Assembly: GCA_902712845.1 (NCBI GenBank)
Contig: LR743504.1
Span: 4,190,001-4,254,000, forward strand
DNA from: Methylobacterium bullatum
GTDB taxonomy: Bacteria > Pseudomonadota > Alphaproteobacteria > Rhizobiales > Beijerinckiaceae
Length of the DNA: 64,000 bases
Direction: 5' to 3'
Part shown: in pieces, positions 24,905-33,088 of the stretch
Layout: each line of letters starts with the position of its first letter
How positions within the stretch are numbered: the stretch's first letter is position 1
The notes under the pieces: generated by a model
What the model was told of the DNA's origin: nothing
Databases searched by the model: none
The model's input: only the letters and a program-made list of their open reading frames with translations
Made by a program: the position numbers and the translations under genes

Positions 24905-25033
24905 TCTCCCTCTCCCCTCTGCGGGAGAGGGTGGCCCGCGAAGCGGGTCGGGAGAGGGGAACGCCGGTTCCGGAGAGGTCGCCCCCTCTCCCGCCTGCTC
25001 CGCAGGCACCCTCCCCCGCGGAGGGGGGAAGGG
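24905..25033. repeat. palindromic repeat family A, copy 2 (hemA-bchI gap)
   Basis: The same 130-base inverted-repeat plan as copies in crtF, bchM and bchB: CCCTCTCCCCTCTGCGGGAG on the left and CCCCCGCGGAGGGGGGAAGG on the right, with internal hairpins. This is the only one of the four copies lying between genes. It may form a strong RNA hairpin between hemA and bchI. Confidence 0.85.
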
Positions 25034-25041
25034 TCTTGCCT

Positions 25042-26259
25042 TCACTCCGCCGCCGCCTGCTCCACACCCATCCGCGTCCAGATGGCGGCCAGCGCCCCGA
25101 CGAGATGGTCGATATCGGCGTCCGAATGCAGCGGCGACGGGGTGATCCTCAGGCGCTCCGTCCCGCGCGGCACGGTGGGGTAGTTGATCGGCTGGACGTA
25201 GATGCCGAACTCGTCGAGGAGCGTGTCGCTGATCGCCTTGCACAGGACCGGATCGCCGACCATCACGGGCACGATGTGGCTGTCGTTGGGGAGGTAGGGG
25301 ATGCCGGCGGCGTCGAGCCGGGCGCGGACCTGGGCGACGCGTTCCTGATGCCGCTCGCGCTCGGTGCCGCTGGCTTTCAGGTGTCGGATGCTCGCCGCCG
25401 CGCCGGCGGCCACCGCAGGCGGCAGCGAGGTGGTGAAAATGAAGCCCGAGGCGAAGCTGCGGACGAAATCGCAGAGCTTGGCCGAGCCGGTGATGTAGCC
25501 GCCATGGACCGCGAAGGCCTTGCCGAGCGTCCCCTCGATCACGTCGAGGCGATGGGCGAGGCCTTCCCGCTCGGAGATGCCGCCGCCGCGCGGGCCGTAG
25601 AGGCCGACCGCGTGGACCTCGTCGAGATAAGTGAGCGCGCCGTGGGCTTCGGCCACGTCGCAGATCTCGGCGATGGGGGCGACGTCGCCGTCCATGGAAT
25701 AGACCGACTCGAAGGCCACGAGTTTGGGCCGCGACGGGTCGATCATCCGCAGCTTGCGGTCGAGGTCTTCCGGGTCGTTGTGGCGGAAGATGTGGCGCTC
25801 GGCGCGGGACGCCTTGATGCCCTCGATCATCGAGGCGTGGTTCTCGGCATCCGACAGCACGACGCAGCCCGGCAACTTGCCGGCCAGCGTGCCCAAAGCC
25901 GCCCAGTTCGAGACGTAGCCGGAGGTGAAGAGGAGGGCCGCCTCCTTGCGGTGGAGGTCTGCGAGCTCGCGCTCCAGCAGCACGTGGTAATGGTTGGTGC
26001 CGGAGATGTTGCGGGTGCCGCCCGCCCCCGCGCCGCAGCGGTCCAGCGCCTCGTGCATGGCATCGAGCACGACGGGGTTCTGGCCCATGCCGAGATAATC
26101 GTTGGAGCACCACACCGTCACCGGGCGCTGCCCGCCCGGGCTGTGATGGGTGGCGTGGGGAAAGCGGCCATTCTGGCGCTCGAGATCGGTGAAGACGCGG
26201 TAGCGGCCCTCGCGATGCAGACCGGACAAGGCATCGCCGAAGAAGTCTTCGTAGTTCAT
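25042..26259 (-). CDS. hemA: 5-aminolevulinate synthase HemA
   Basis: A 405-residue PLP enzyme that condenses glycine and succinyl-CoA to 5-aminolevulinate, the first step of the alphaproteobacterial tetrapyrrole path. The PLP lysine is Lys247 in EGTLGKAFAVHGG; GTRNISGTNHYH and YLDEVHAVGLYG are the usual substrate and cofactor regions. Location within the PGC points to a phototrophy-dedicated copy. It follows puhE by 66 bases, and a palindromic repeat separates it from bchI. Confidence 0.97.
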   Translation of the reverse strand: MNYEDFFGDALSGLHREGRYRVFTDLERQNGRFPHATHHSPGGQRPVTVWCSNDYLGMGQNPVVLDAMHEALDRCGAGAGGTRNISGTNHYHVLLERELADLHRKEAALLFTSGYVSNWAALGTLAGKLPGCVVLSDAENHASMIEGIKASRAERHIFRHNDPEDLDRKLRMIDPSRPKLVAFESVYSMDGDVAPIAEICDVAEAHGALTYLDEVHAVGLYGPRGGGISEREGLAHRLDVIEGTLGKAFAVHGGYITGSAKLCDFVRSFASGFIFTTSLPPAVAAGAAASIRHLKASGTERERHQERVAQVRARLDAAGIPYLPNDSHIVPVMVGDPVLCKAISDTLLDEFGIYVQPINYPTVPRGTERLRITPSPLHSDADIDHLVGALAAIWTRMGVEQAAAE

Positions 26260-26325
26260 GGCCGTCCCCTTCCCTATGGATCGCGATGTTTCGCGTTGGT
26301 TGTTTGAACTCGTCTCACCGGAGCG

Positions 26326-27435
26326 TCAGAGAGCGTTCCCTCTCCCCTCGGGCGGGCTGCTGGATTCACACATCTGCTCGACAGCCGTTCCCTCGATCCA
26401 AGAGGGTTCGACATGAGGCTCAACGGAACTCCCTCTCCTGGAAGGAGAGGGCTGGGGTGAGGTGTGCGAACTCTCCGAAAAGGTCACACACCTCACCCTG
26501 TCCCTCTCCTTCCAGGAGAGGGGACCCGTGGTGCCCGCGAGATGTGTGAACATCGTAGCCTCTGAGGAGGAGGGTCGGGATAGGAGAACCACTTCTCCCG
26601 AAAAGCCAGTGCCGCTCCCTACCCCGCCGGCTCTGCAGGCACCCTCCCCCACATAGGAAGGCCGGTTCGGGGTCCCGGCAGCCTTCGGCAGGCTCCAGGC
26701 CCACAGAGCCGCCGAGGGCAGCGGTAGCATCAGGAAGCCGTGCTCCAAGGTCGCCAGCGCCATCAGCGTGGTGACGATGGTGAAGCCGGCGATCTCATGG
26801 GGGCCGACCCCCTCACCCATCGCGGCCCGCGCGAGCAGGATCGTCACCAGGGCGGCGATGGCCACGGAGAACGGGAACAGCGCATTCATGCGCCGGTTCC
26901 TCAGGAAGCAGGCGAGATAGCCCAGGCGTTCGGGCAGGAACTCGGCATTGAGGTTGCGCACGCCGAGGAACATGTTGAGCCGCGCCGACAGGTTCATTCC
27001 CCAGAGGATCAGGTAGGTCCACAGGGCGAATTTGTTGGGCTCGCCCCAGGTCAGGGCGAGAATGCCGGCCATCCCGGCAACGATGGCCGCTTCGTGCCAC
27101 AGGCTCGTGGCCGCCGCCGCCCGGAACAGGGCGAACCCCGTCGTCGTGGGAGGGCAGCCGGTTTTGCGCGGCCCCGCGACGTAGCCCATGTAATAGCTCA
27201 TCTCCTGCCAGCCCCAGACGAGGAGTGAAGCCGTGAACGCCGTGTAGGCGCCCGCCTCGCTGGTGTCCCCGGCGCTGGCACCGATGGCGTAGAGCGCGGC
27301 CATAAGCACCAGGGTGCCGGCCGCCATGCTCCAGGGATGGGTGTGGCGGGGGCGGTGATCGAGCAGGATGATGAGACCGGTGGAGAACCACCAGATCAAC
27401 ACCGCGTAGAGCGCGGGAACGGCGTGGGCGGCCAT
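26326..27435 (-). CDS. puhE: PuhE photosynthetic complex assembly membrane protein, with repeat-derived C-terminus
   Basis: A polytopic membrane protein (DUF3623 type, photosynthetic complex assembly protein 2) that aids reaction-centre/LH1 assembly. Hydrophobic segments start at YAVLIWWFSTGLIILL, and conserved stretches include GWQEMSYYMGYV and GMNLSARLNMFLGVRNLN. The recognisable core ends near residue 258 (LWAWSLPKAAG). Another 110 residues or so (259-369) come from repeats B and C and related palindromes. The start lies 11 bases after acsF. Confidence 0.88.
   Translation of the reverse strand: MAAHAVPALYAVLIWWFSTGLIILLDHRPRHTHPWSMAAGTLVLMAALYAIGASAGDTSEAGAYTAFTASLLVWGWQEMSYYMGYVAGPRKTGCPPTTTGFALFRAAAATSLWHEAAIVAGMAGILALTWGEPNKFALWTYLILWGMNLSARLNMFLGVRNLNAEFLPERLGYLACFLRNRRMNALFPFSVAIAALVTILLARAAMGEGVGPHEIAGFTIVTTLMALATLEHGFLMLPLPSAALWAWSLPKAAGTPNRPSYVGEGACRAGGVGSGTGFSGEVVLLSRPSSSEATMFTHLAGTTGPLSWKERDRVRCVTFSESSHTSPQPSPSRRGSSVEPHVEPSWIEGTAVEQMCESSSPPEGRGNAL
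26362..26417. repeat. repeat family C copy 2
   Basis: GGATTCACACATCTGCTCGA through GGGTTCGACATGAGG, the reverse complement of 14984-15040. It lies inside the 3' extension of puhE and next to a family B palindrome, the same order as around the IS4-like element. Confidence 0.7.
26431..26523. repeat. repeat family B, long inverted copy
   Basis: CCCTCTCCTGGAAGGAGAGG followed by GCTGGGGTGAGGTGTG, then a loop, then the complementary CACACCTCACCC and CCTCTCCTTCCAGGAGAGGG. It is a large hairpin whose ends are themselves palindromes, read through by the end of the puhE frame. Confidence 0.75.
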
Positions 27436-27446
27436 CCTCCCGCGTC

Positions 27447-28538
27447 CTACCAGACCGGCTCGAGGCGGATTTCGGCGGGCATCGGGTTGTCGATGGTGGG
27501 CAGGGCATAGAGCCGGACGAAGTTGAGCGCCGAGGCCGCGATCCAGGCGCCCTGTTTCAGCCTCCCCACGATGCCGCCCTGCGCCTTGGCGTCGGCGAGC
27601 TTGTTGGAACAGACGAGGAGCCGGTCCAGCGCCGCCTTGAACTTCGGATTGTCGAGGTCGAGGGTGAGCGGGAAGGTCTGTTTCGAGATGTCGGAGGTAA
27701 TCCGGAACACCTTGAAGTCGTAATCGGTGGGGTCGACCCCGAGCGCCTTGTGGAAATGCGGCCGGCAGTGATCGCGCACATACATGGTGGCGAAGACGGC
27801 GAGCAGGAAGAACTTGATCCAGTAGCGGTTGATGCCGGTGGTCAGCTTGGGGTTGGCCCGCATCAGCAGCGCGAAGGCCTCGCCGTGGCGGAACTCGTCG
27901 TTGCACCACTTCTCGAACCACTTGAAGATCGGGTGGAAGCGTCGGTCCGGATTGCGTTCCAGCTCCCTGAAGATTGTGATGTAGCGGGCGTAGCCGATCT
28001 TCTCGGAGAGATAGGTGGCGTAGAAGATGAACTTCGGCCGGAAGAAGGTGTATTTCTTGGACTTGGTCAGGAACCCTAAGTCGACGCCGATGCCGAAATC
28101 CTTGAGCACGTCGTTGATGAAGCCGGCGTGCCGCGCCTCGTCGCGGCTCATGAAGCCGAACAGCTCGCGGATATCGGGGTTCTTGGCGCGCTTCCTCATC
28201 TCCGCGTAGAGCACGCAGCCCGAGAACTCGGCGGTGATCGACGAGACGAGGAAATCCATGAACTCGTTGCGCAGGTCCGGGTCTAGGCCGGACATGTCGA
28301 GGTCGAATTCCTCGTTGCGGGTGAAGTGCCGCTTGTTCGGGTCGGCGCGCAGTTCCGCGATCAGGACGTCCCATTGCTTGCGCACGGGCTCGACATCGGT
28401 GCGGTCGAGTTCCTCGAAATCCGTGGTGTAGAAGCGGGGCGAGAGGAAGGTCGTCTCCTGGGCGGCCTTGGTGCCCTCGTTCATGGGCAGCTTCGGCGTG
28501 ACGGCCTTAGGGGCCTGGTGCTGGATCGAGACGTTCAC
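27447..28538 (-). CDS. acsF: aerobic Mg-protoporphyrin IX monomethyl ester cyclase AcsF
   Basis: A 363-residue di-iron oxidase that uses O2 to form ring E of (bacterio)chlorophyll. The iron-ligand motifs are visible: NEFMDFLVSSITAEFSGC, SRDEARHAGFIND and WCNDEFRHGEAFAL. As no bchE is present, this predicts that pigment is made only with oxygen. It starts with GTG 28538, overlapping the stop of the preceding gene (GTGA). The length is typical of the proteobacterial group. Confidence 0.96.
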   Translation of the reverse strand: MNVSIQHQAPKAVTPKLPMNEGTKAAQETTFLSPRFYTTDFEELDRTDVEPVRKQWDVLIAELRADPNKRHFTRNEEFDLDMSGLDPDLRNEFMDFLVSSITAEFSGCVLYAEMRKRAKNPDIRELFGFMSRDEARHAGFINDVLKDFGIGVDLGFLTKSKKYTFFRPKFIFYATYLSEKIGYARYITIFRELERNPDRRFHPIFKWFEKWCNDEFRHGEAFALLMRANPKLTTGINRYWIKFFLLAVFATMYVRDHCRPHFHKALGVDPTDYDFKVFRITSDISKQTFPLTLDLDNPKFKAALDRLLVCSNKLADAKAQGGIVGRLKQGAWIAASALNFVRLYALPTIDNPMPAEIRLEPVW

Positions 28539-28834
28539 AGGCGCCTCCTCTCTGAGAAGCTGACTTCGTAGAGTTCGGTGAGCTCGAAATTTCCGGCGAA
28601 CTTGGTCCAGAGCCGTTCCAGCAGGCCGGCACGTATGACCGTGGCGGTGCGGCGGACCACGATGCGCTCGCCGTAGGGCACGGATGTCGGCGCATCGTGG
28701 ACCCGGACCTCGTCGCCCGGCTCGATCTCGAACGCGGCGTCCAGGGTCACATGGGCGTGGAGCGTCTCGGGGGTCTGCTCGATCTCGACGGTGCAGGGCA
28801 CCTCGACAATGCGACGTCCGAACGGCGCGATCAT
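28535..28834 (-). CDS. conserved PGC protein of unknown function between puhC and acsF
   Basis: A 99-residue soluble protein. Mostly beta-rich sequence (RIVEVPCTVEIEQTPETLHA, FEIEPGDEVRVHDAP) is followed by VRRTATVIRAGLLERLW and a short helical tail. No catalytic motif is evident. It overlaps puhC by four bases (ATGA) and acsF by four (GTGA), so its product is made in step with an assembly factor and the cyclase. A small gene in this position is common in PGCs of aerobic phototrophs, from general knowledge. A role in cyclase function is inference. Confidence 0.8.
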   Translation of the reverse strand: MIAPFGRRIVEVPCTVEIEQTPETLHAHVTLDAAFEIEPGDEVRVHDAPTSVPYGERIVVRRTATVIRAGLLERLWTKFAGNFELTELYEVSFSERRRL

Positions 28835-29304
28835 CGGGCGGCTCCGCTGTCGGCGAGCCTCGTCTCGGGAAGGAGCCTCGTGAAGGCGACGAAGTTCGAC
28901 GGGCCGAAGGCGCCGAGGTTGACGGTGCGGCCCGTCGACGGGTCGGAGAGTTCGAGGCCGCCGTCGGTCAAGCGCGTCAGGCGGAAGGGCTGTTCCCGGT
29001 CGAGGCCGGCGCGCAGGCGGGCCTGGCCGAAGCCGCGTAGGGTGGCGCGGACGAAATTGTCCTGGCCGGGCTCGATCGTGGCGACGACGTCCTGTGAGCG
29101 CGCATCCCGGATGACGATGGCGCCGTCGGCGCGGTCCTCCGGCTTCAGGTCGACGGAGCGGACGATCCGGGCCGGCGGCATGTGCGAGAGGCCGATCCCC
29201 TCGCTGCGGCCGACCCCCACCACGACGGTCACGAACCCCATGAGCCCGAGCGCCCCGATGACCAGCGGTCGCGGAATCCGGGCGGCATCAGCCTTCGCCG
29301 TCAT
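28831..29304 (-). CDS. puhC: photosynthetic complex assembly protein PuhC
   Basis: A 157-residue protein with one N-terminal membrane anchor (LVIGALGLMGFVTVVVGVG) and a periplasmic domain (SVDLKPEDRADGAIVIRDA, then GFGQARLRAGL). PuhC is needed for normal reaction-centre/LH1 assembly in Rhodobacter. It follows puhB by 18 bases; an unusual PpsR box within puhB lies 98 bases upstream of this ATG. Confidence 0.9.
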   Translation of the reverse strand: MTAKADAARIPRPLVIGALGLMGFVTVVVGVGRSEGIGLSHMPPARIVRSVDLKPEDRADGAIVIRDARSQDVVATIEPGQDNFVRATLRGFGQARLRAGLDREQPFRLTRLTDGGLELSDPSTGRTVNLGAFGPSNFVAFTRLLPETRLADSGAAR

Positions 29305-29322
29305 CGCGTCTCCTCCCTGATT

Positions 29323-30009
29323 TCAACTCGCGTTGGCGAGGCGCGGCGGGCGAACGGCCCGTTGCCGCGCGATGACCATAGGAGTCGCAGTTTCCTCGGT
29401 TGTGTCAAGTGCACTTGACAGTGCGCGAGCAAGGATTTCGGCGGCGCGCTTTGCATCCGGCACCGATCGCATCATCGGTTCGGGGTTCGTGACCGCCCAG
29501 GGACGGGCGTGAGGCCAGAGATGGAGGTAGGCCACGCGGTTGCCCCTGCGCAGCCGTAAAGGCAGGTCACCACTCCCGCCCGTAAAGACCTTGCACCCCG
29601 CGCCTTCGATCAGGCTGAAGGGTAGGTTGAGGGTCATCGGCAGGGCGATGCCGAGGCGCATCACCACCCGGCGGTTGGTGATGGTGTAGGTGGTCGAGCG
29701 CGCCGAGAGCCAGCCGAGGAGGCCGAGCAGCGCGACCGCGCCCGTGCCGACGAGGAGTGTCGGCCCGGCGAGAAGAGCGGCCTGTCCGAAGGCACCCTCG
29801 CCGAGGGTCGGCAACGCCGCCCACAGGGCCAGGCCGACGAACCAGAGGCCGACGAGGCGGGCATGCAGCGCCCGCGCCGCGATGCCGAAGGCGCAGGGAC
29901 GACCCTGCCAGAGGATATGTTCTCCGGGTGGCAGAGGCGCGGGCAGGCCCGGCGGCGCGTCGAAGGCGTTGGCAGGCACGCCCAGGGGGGATTTCGCGGC
30001 GCGGCTCAC
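29323..30009 (-). CDS. puhB: photosynthetic complex assembly protein PuhB (PH-like domain)
   Basis: A 228-residue membrane protein with PH-like domain strands. It opens with LPPGEHILWQGRP, has two or three hydrophobic helices (about residues 50-105), then ARSTTYTITNRRVVMRLGIA and LRLRRGNRVAYLHLWPHARP. PuhB assists reaction-centre assembly. It starts with GTG 30009, overlapping the puhA stop (GTGA). The last 30 residues or so are encoded across a perfect PpsR palindrome (29403-29420). Confidence 0.9.
   Translation of the reverse strand: MSRAAKSPLGVPANAFDAPPGLPAPLPPGEHILWQGRPCAFGIAARALHARLVGLWFVGLALWAALPTLGEGAFGQAALLAGPTLLVGTGAVALLGLLGWLSARSTTYTITNRRVVMRLGIALPMTLNLPFSLIEGAGCKVFTGGSGDLPLRLRRGNRVAYLHLWPHARPWAVTNPEPMMRSVPDAKRAAEILARALSSALDTTEETATPMVIARQRAVRPPRLANAS
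29403..29420. promoter_or_regulatory. PpsR box inside the puhB coding sequence
   Basis: TGTCAAGTGCACTTGACA is a perfect 18-base palindrome fitting TGT-N12-ACA. It lies in the last 100 bases of puhB and 98 bases upstream of the puhC ATG. It could control an internal promoter for puhC-orf99-acsF-puhE-hemA or act as a roadblock. Confidence 0.7.
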
Positions 30010-30779
30010 AGGAACGGCTCCTGGCGTTCGGCCGTGGCGTAGAGGGTGCCGGCGCCGAAGAAGGCCATGATCCGCTCCTCCTCGTAGAGGGTCACCGAAT
30101 CCGGGTCTTTCTGGCCGGGGATGTCGGCGAATTGGTGGGCCAGCAGGGCCTCGGTCTTCACCGTGCGCGAGAACCGCCCGGTCCGGCAGAAGGTATTGGG
30201 CATCAGCACCCTGCGCCCGCCCGAACCGAGCTCGACCTCGATGTAGCGGACCATGGATTCGCCGCGGTCGATCCAGAGATCGGTGACCGTGCCGGCCACC
30301 TGCCGGTCGGCGCCGAACACGGTCATGCCAATCGGGTTCGGGCCGTCCTCGTGGACCACGAAATGCTCGGCGACCCGAAGCGGAACGATCCGCTTCTCGT
30401 CGTCCCAGGTGCGGTCGTGGTGATCGTCGCGATGGGCGTAGGAGCCGGGGCCGATCTGGTCGTGCAGGCCGTCGCCGTCCGGCTCGAGCGGCGAGCCGGG
30501 CCAGACCTCGCGCTTGTGGCCCTTGTAGTTCCAGGCCGGCTGCATGTCGGTCTGGGGGGCGGTCTTCACCAGGCCGTTGGAGAGCAGGAACTGCTTCGGA
30601 CTGGGGATCAGGATCGGGTCGGGGCGCTTGAGGCCGCCGGCCGTCTCGCTCTCCAGGGGATAGCCTTCGCGCCGGTCCTCCTGGCGCAGGTAGAAGACGA
30701 GGCCGGCGAAGAAGATCCAGAACGCGTAGAGCACGACCTGGGCGACATCGACATAGCCCGTGATTTCACCTCTTGGCAT
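30006..30779 (-). CDS. puhA: photosynthetic reaction centre H subunit PuhA
   Basis: The 257-residue H chain of the type II reaction centre. One N-terminal membrane helix (VAQVVLYAFWIFFAGLVFYL) is followed by YLRQEDRREGYPLE and a cytoplasmic beta domain with KREVWPGSPLEPDGDGL, GTVTDLWIDRGE and RVLMPNTFCRTGRFSRTV, all family hallmarks. Cofactor-binding L and M chains are not in the window. It begins two bases after the lhaA stop. Confidence 0.97.
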   Translation of the reverse strand: MPRGEITGYVDVAQVVLYAFWIFFAGLVFYLRQEDRREGYPLESETAGGLKRPDPILIPSPKQFLLSNGLVKTAPQTDMQPAWNYKGHKREVWPGSPLEPDGDGLHDQIGPGSYAHRDDHHDRTWDDEKRIVPLRVAEHFVVHEDGPNPIGMTVFGADRQVAGTVTDLWIDRGESMVRYIEVELGSGGRRVLMPNTFCRTGRFSRTVKTEALLAHQFADIPGQKDPDSVTLYEEERIMAFFGAGTLYATAERQEPFL

Positions 30780-30781
30780 GA

Positions 30782-32242
30782 TCAGGCTCCTTGACCGGGA
30801 ACGGAGGACGGCAGGAGGGCGCGTGCCGCCCTGCCGCTTGTGGCGGTGTCACGACCGGTGGTGTCTCGGACCAGCGGTCCGATGGCGACGAGGGTCGCGA
30901 ACAGCAGGGCGATCTCGATGTGGTAGACGATGAGGTAGCCCACGGAGGGATCGCTCATGGCCTCGCCGAGCGCCCCGGAAGCCGAGAGGCTGGAGCCTAC
31001 GTCGCGCAGGATGCCGCTCGCGGCGATGGCGATGCCGGCGGCGCTGGCCTGGACCGCGCCCCAGGCGCCGAGCGCCAGGCCGGTATCCTCGGGCCCCGCC
31101 TTCGCCATGGAGGCGGTGAGCGTGCCGTGGGCGAACAACCCGCCGCCGAGGCCGATCAGGGTGACGCCGGTGGCGAAGAGCTGGGCCGAGGCGAGGGGAG
31201 CCGCGAAGATCACCGCCGAGAAGGCCATGATGCCGACCCCGCTGCCGGCGGCCGCCACCCGGAACGGATCGCCGCCCCGGTTGAGCCAGCGCGCGGCCAG
31301 CAGCAGGCCGACCCCGCCGCCCGCCGCGAGCATCGCGGTGAGCGCCGTGGTGGCGGCCACCGGCAGGTGCAGGATCTGGCCGCCATAGGGTTCGAGCAGG
31401 ATATCCTGCATCGAGAAGGCGGCGGTGCCCAGCCCCGTGGCCGCGAGGCGCCGGCGGGCGAGCCCGCTGCCGGCATAGGCGGCCCAGGATTGCGAGAAGC
31501 TCGGGCGCGGCAGGTCCATCGCCGTGCGGCCGGGCTGTCGCGCCTCCTGCTTCCACAAAGCGATGCCGTTGAGCACGAGGGTCACCACCGCCGCGCCCTG
31601 GATCACCTGGATCAGCCGTAGGGCCGAGAAGTTCGCCAGCACCAGCCCGAAGGCGACGGCGCTCACCACCATGCCGACGAGCAGCATCGCGCAGAGGAGC
31701 GCCACCACCCTCGGCCGGGCATGGGCGGGGGCGAGATCGGTGGCCAGCGCCAGCCCCACGGTCTGGGTGGTGTGGAGGCCGGCCCCCACCATGACGAAGG
31801 CCAAGGCCGCCGCCACATGGCCGGGCCAGACCGGGCCGGTGGTATCGCCGGACAGGATCAGCAGGGAGAACGGCATGATGGCGAGCCCGCCGAATTGCAG
31901 CAGGGTGCCGAACCAGATGTAGGGGACGCGGCGCCAGCCGAGCACCGAGCGGTGCCTGTCCGAACGGAACCCCACCAGCGCCCGCAGGGGGGCAAAGACC
32001 AGGGGCAGCGACAGCATCACTGCCACGATCCAGGCCGGGACTTCGAGCTCGACGATCATCACCCGGTTCAGCGTGCCGATGAGGAGCACGGCGGCCATGC
32101 CCACCGTCACCTGGAACAGGGACAGCCGCAGCAGCCTCCCCAGCGGCAGTTCCGGCGTCGCCGCGTCGGCGAAGGGCAGGAACGGCATCAGGCCGGGGCC
32201 GAGGCGCGTGAGCAGGCGGGCGGTGAGGTCGGCGGGTTTCAT
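30782..32242 (-). CDS. lhaA: LhaA, LH1 assembly factor of the PucC/BCD family
   Basis: A 486-residue major-facilitator-like protein with about 12 membrane helices, needed for LH1 assembly and probably for pigment delivery. Family motifs include LLRLSLFQVTVGMAAVLLIG, TLNRVMIVELEVP, SDRHRSVLGWRRVPYIWFG and MQDILLEPYGGQIL. ATG 32242 forms ATGA with the bchM stop codon. It sits in the usual bchM-lhaA-puhA order. Confidence 0.95.
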   Translation of the reverse strand: MKPADLTARLLTRLGPGLMPFLPFADAATPELPLGRLLRLSLFQVTVGMAAVLLIGTLNRVMIVELEVPAWIVAVMLSLPLVFAPLRALVGFRSDRHRSVLGWRRVPYIWFGTLLQFGGLAIMPFSLLILSGDTTGPVWPGHVAAALAFVMVGAGLHTTQTVGLALATDLAPAHARPRVVALLCAMLLVGMVVSAVAFGLVLANFSALRLIQVIQGAAVVTLVLNGIALWKQEARQPGRTAMDLPRPSFSQSWAAYAGSGLARRRLAATGLGTAAFSMQDILLEPYGGQILHLPVAATTALTAMLAAGGGVGLLLAARWLNRGGDPFRVAAAGSGVGIMAFSAVIFAAPLASAQLFATGVTLIGLGGGLFAHGTLTASMAKAGPEDTGLALGAWGAVQASAAGIAIAASGILRDVGSSLSASGALGEAMSDPSVGYLIVYHIEIALLFATLVAIGPLVRDTTGRDTATSGRAARALLPSSVPGQGA

Positions 32243-33078
32243 GGGCTTGCTCCCTTCTCCCCTCTGCGGGAGAAGGTGGCCCGCGAAGCGGGTCGGATGA
32301 GGGGAGCACCACGTCCGGAGAGGTCGCCCCCTCTCCCGGTCGCTCCGCGACCACCCTCCCCCGCAGTGGGGGGAGGGTCGAGGCGCTTCAGCTCGACGGC
32401 GTTCGAGAGGTAGAACCCGCTGTTGACCCGCTGCGTCCGCCCCACCGCGAACCCGGCGAGCGCGGCCTCCCTGCCGATCCGGCGGCGCAGCCCGCCTTCG
32501 GTGATCGGCACGATGGCGGGCGCCCGGTCGCCGCGCGGGAACAGGCGGCCGGCGGCGTGCATCACGGTCAGAAGCGCCGTGCACGGGGCCACGGTGAAGA
32601 CCAGGGATCCGTCGGTGCGCAAGCCGAGTTCGGCGAGCGCCCGGACGATGTCGCCGGCGCCGTAATGGATCAGCGAATCCATCGCCACCACATGGTCGAA
32701 GCGCCCGAGCCGGGGGTCGAGCATGTCGCCGACGCGGAAGTCGATATGGTGACCGCCGAGGAGTTCGGCGCTGCGCTCACGGGCCAGACCCACCAGCGTC
32801 GGCGAGACGTCGATGGCGACCACCTCCGCCCCTCGGCGGGCGGCCTCGACGCTGAGGGCTCCCGTCCCGCAGCCGGCATCGAGGACACGCCGGCCGGTGA
32901 GGTCGTCGGAGAGCCAGGAGAGCAGGTTCGCCCGCATGGCGTCCCGCCCCGCACGCACCGTGGCGCGGATCTTCGAGACCGGGGCGTCCGTGGTGAGGCG
33001 CGCCCAGGCCTCCACCGCCGTGCGGTCGAAATAGGTGGTCAGTTGCGAGCGGCGCGCCGCGTAGCTGGTGCTCGTCAT
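32239..33078 (-). CDS. bchM: Mg-protoporphyrin IX methyltransferase BchM, with repeat-derived C-terminus
   Basis: An SAM-dependent enzyme that methylates the ring C propionate of Mg-protoporphyrin IX. SAM motif I is RRVLDAGCGTGALSVEAA, followed by VVAIDVSPTLV and the C-terminal VNSGFYLSNAVELKRL. Normal proteins end about here (residue 232), but this one continues for about 45 Pro/Gly/Arg-rich residues from the repeat at 32251-32378. Its stop still overlaps the lhaA ATG. ATG 33078 has GAGGTGG upstream; a GTG at 33087 is an alternative. Confidence 0.93.
   Translation of the reverse strand: MTSTSYAARRSQLTTYFDRTAVEAWARLTTDAPVSKIRATVRAGRDAMRANLLSWLSDDLTGRRVLDAGCGTGALSVEAARRGAEVVAIDVSPTLVGLARERSAELLGGHHIDFRVGDMLDPRLGRFDHVVAMDSLIHYGAGDIVRALAELGLRTDGSLVFTVAPCTALLTVMHAAGRLFPRGDRAPAIVPITEGGLRRRIGREAALAGFAVGRTQRVNSGFYLSNAVELKRLDPPPTAGEGGRGATGRGGDLSGRGAPLIRPASRATFSRRGEKGASP
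32251..32378. repeat. palindromic repeat family A, copy 3 (end of bchM)
   Basis: The 128-base inverted-repeat element lies within the last 45 codons of bchM. TCCCTTCTCCCCTCTGCGGG marks one end and CCGCAGTGGGGGGAGGG the other. It ends 10 bases before the bchM stop / lhaA start overlap, which is intact. Confidence 0.85.
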
Positions 33079-33088
33079 GGCGCCCACC

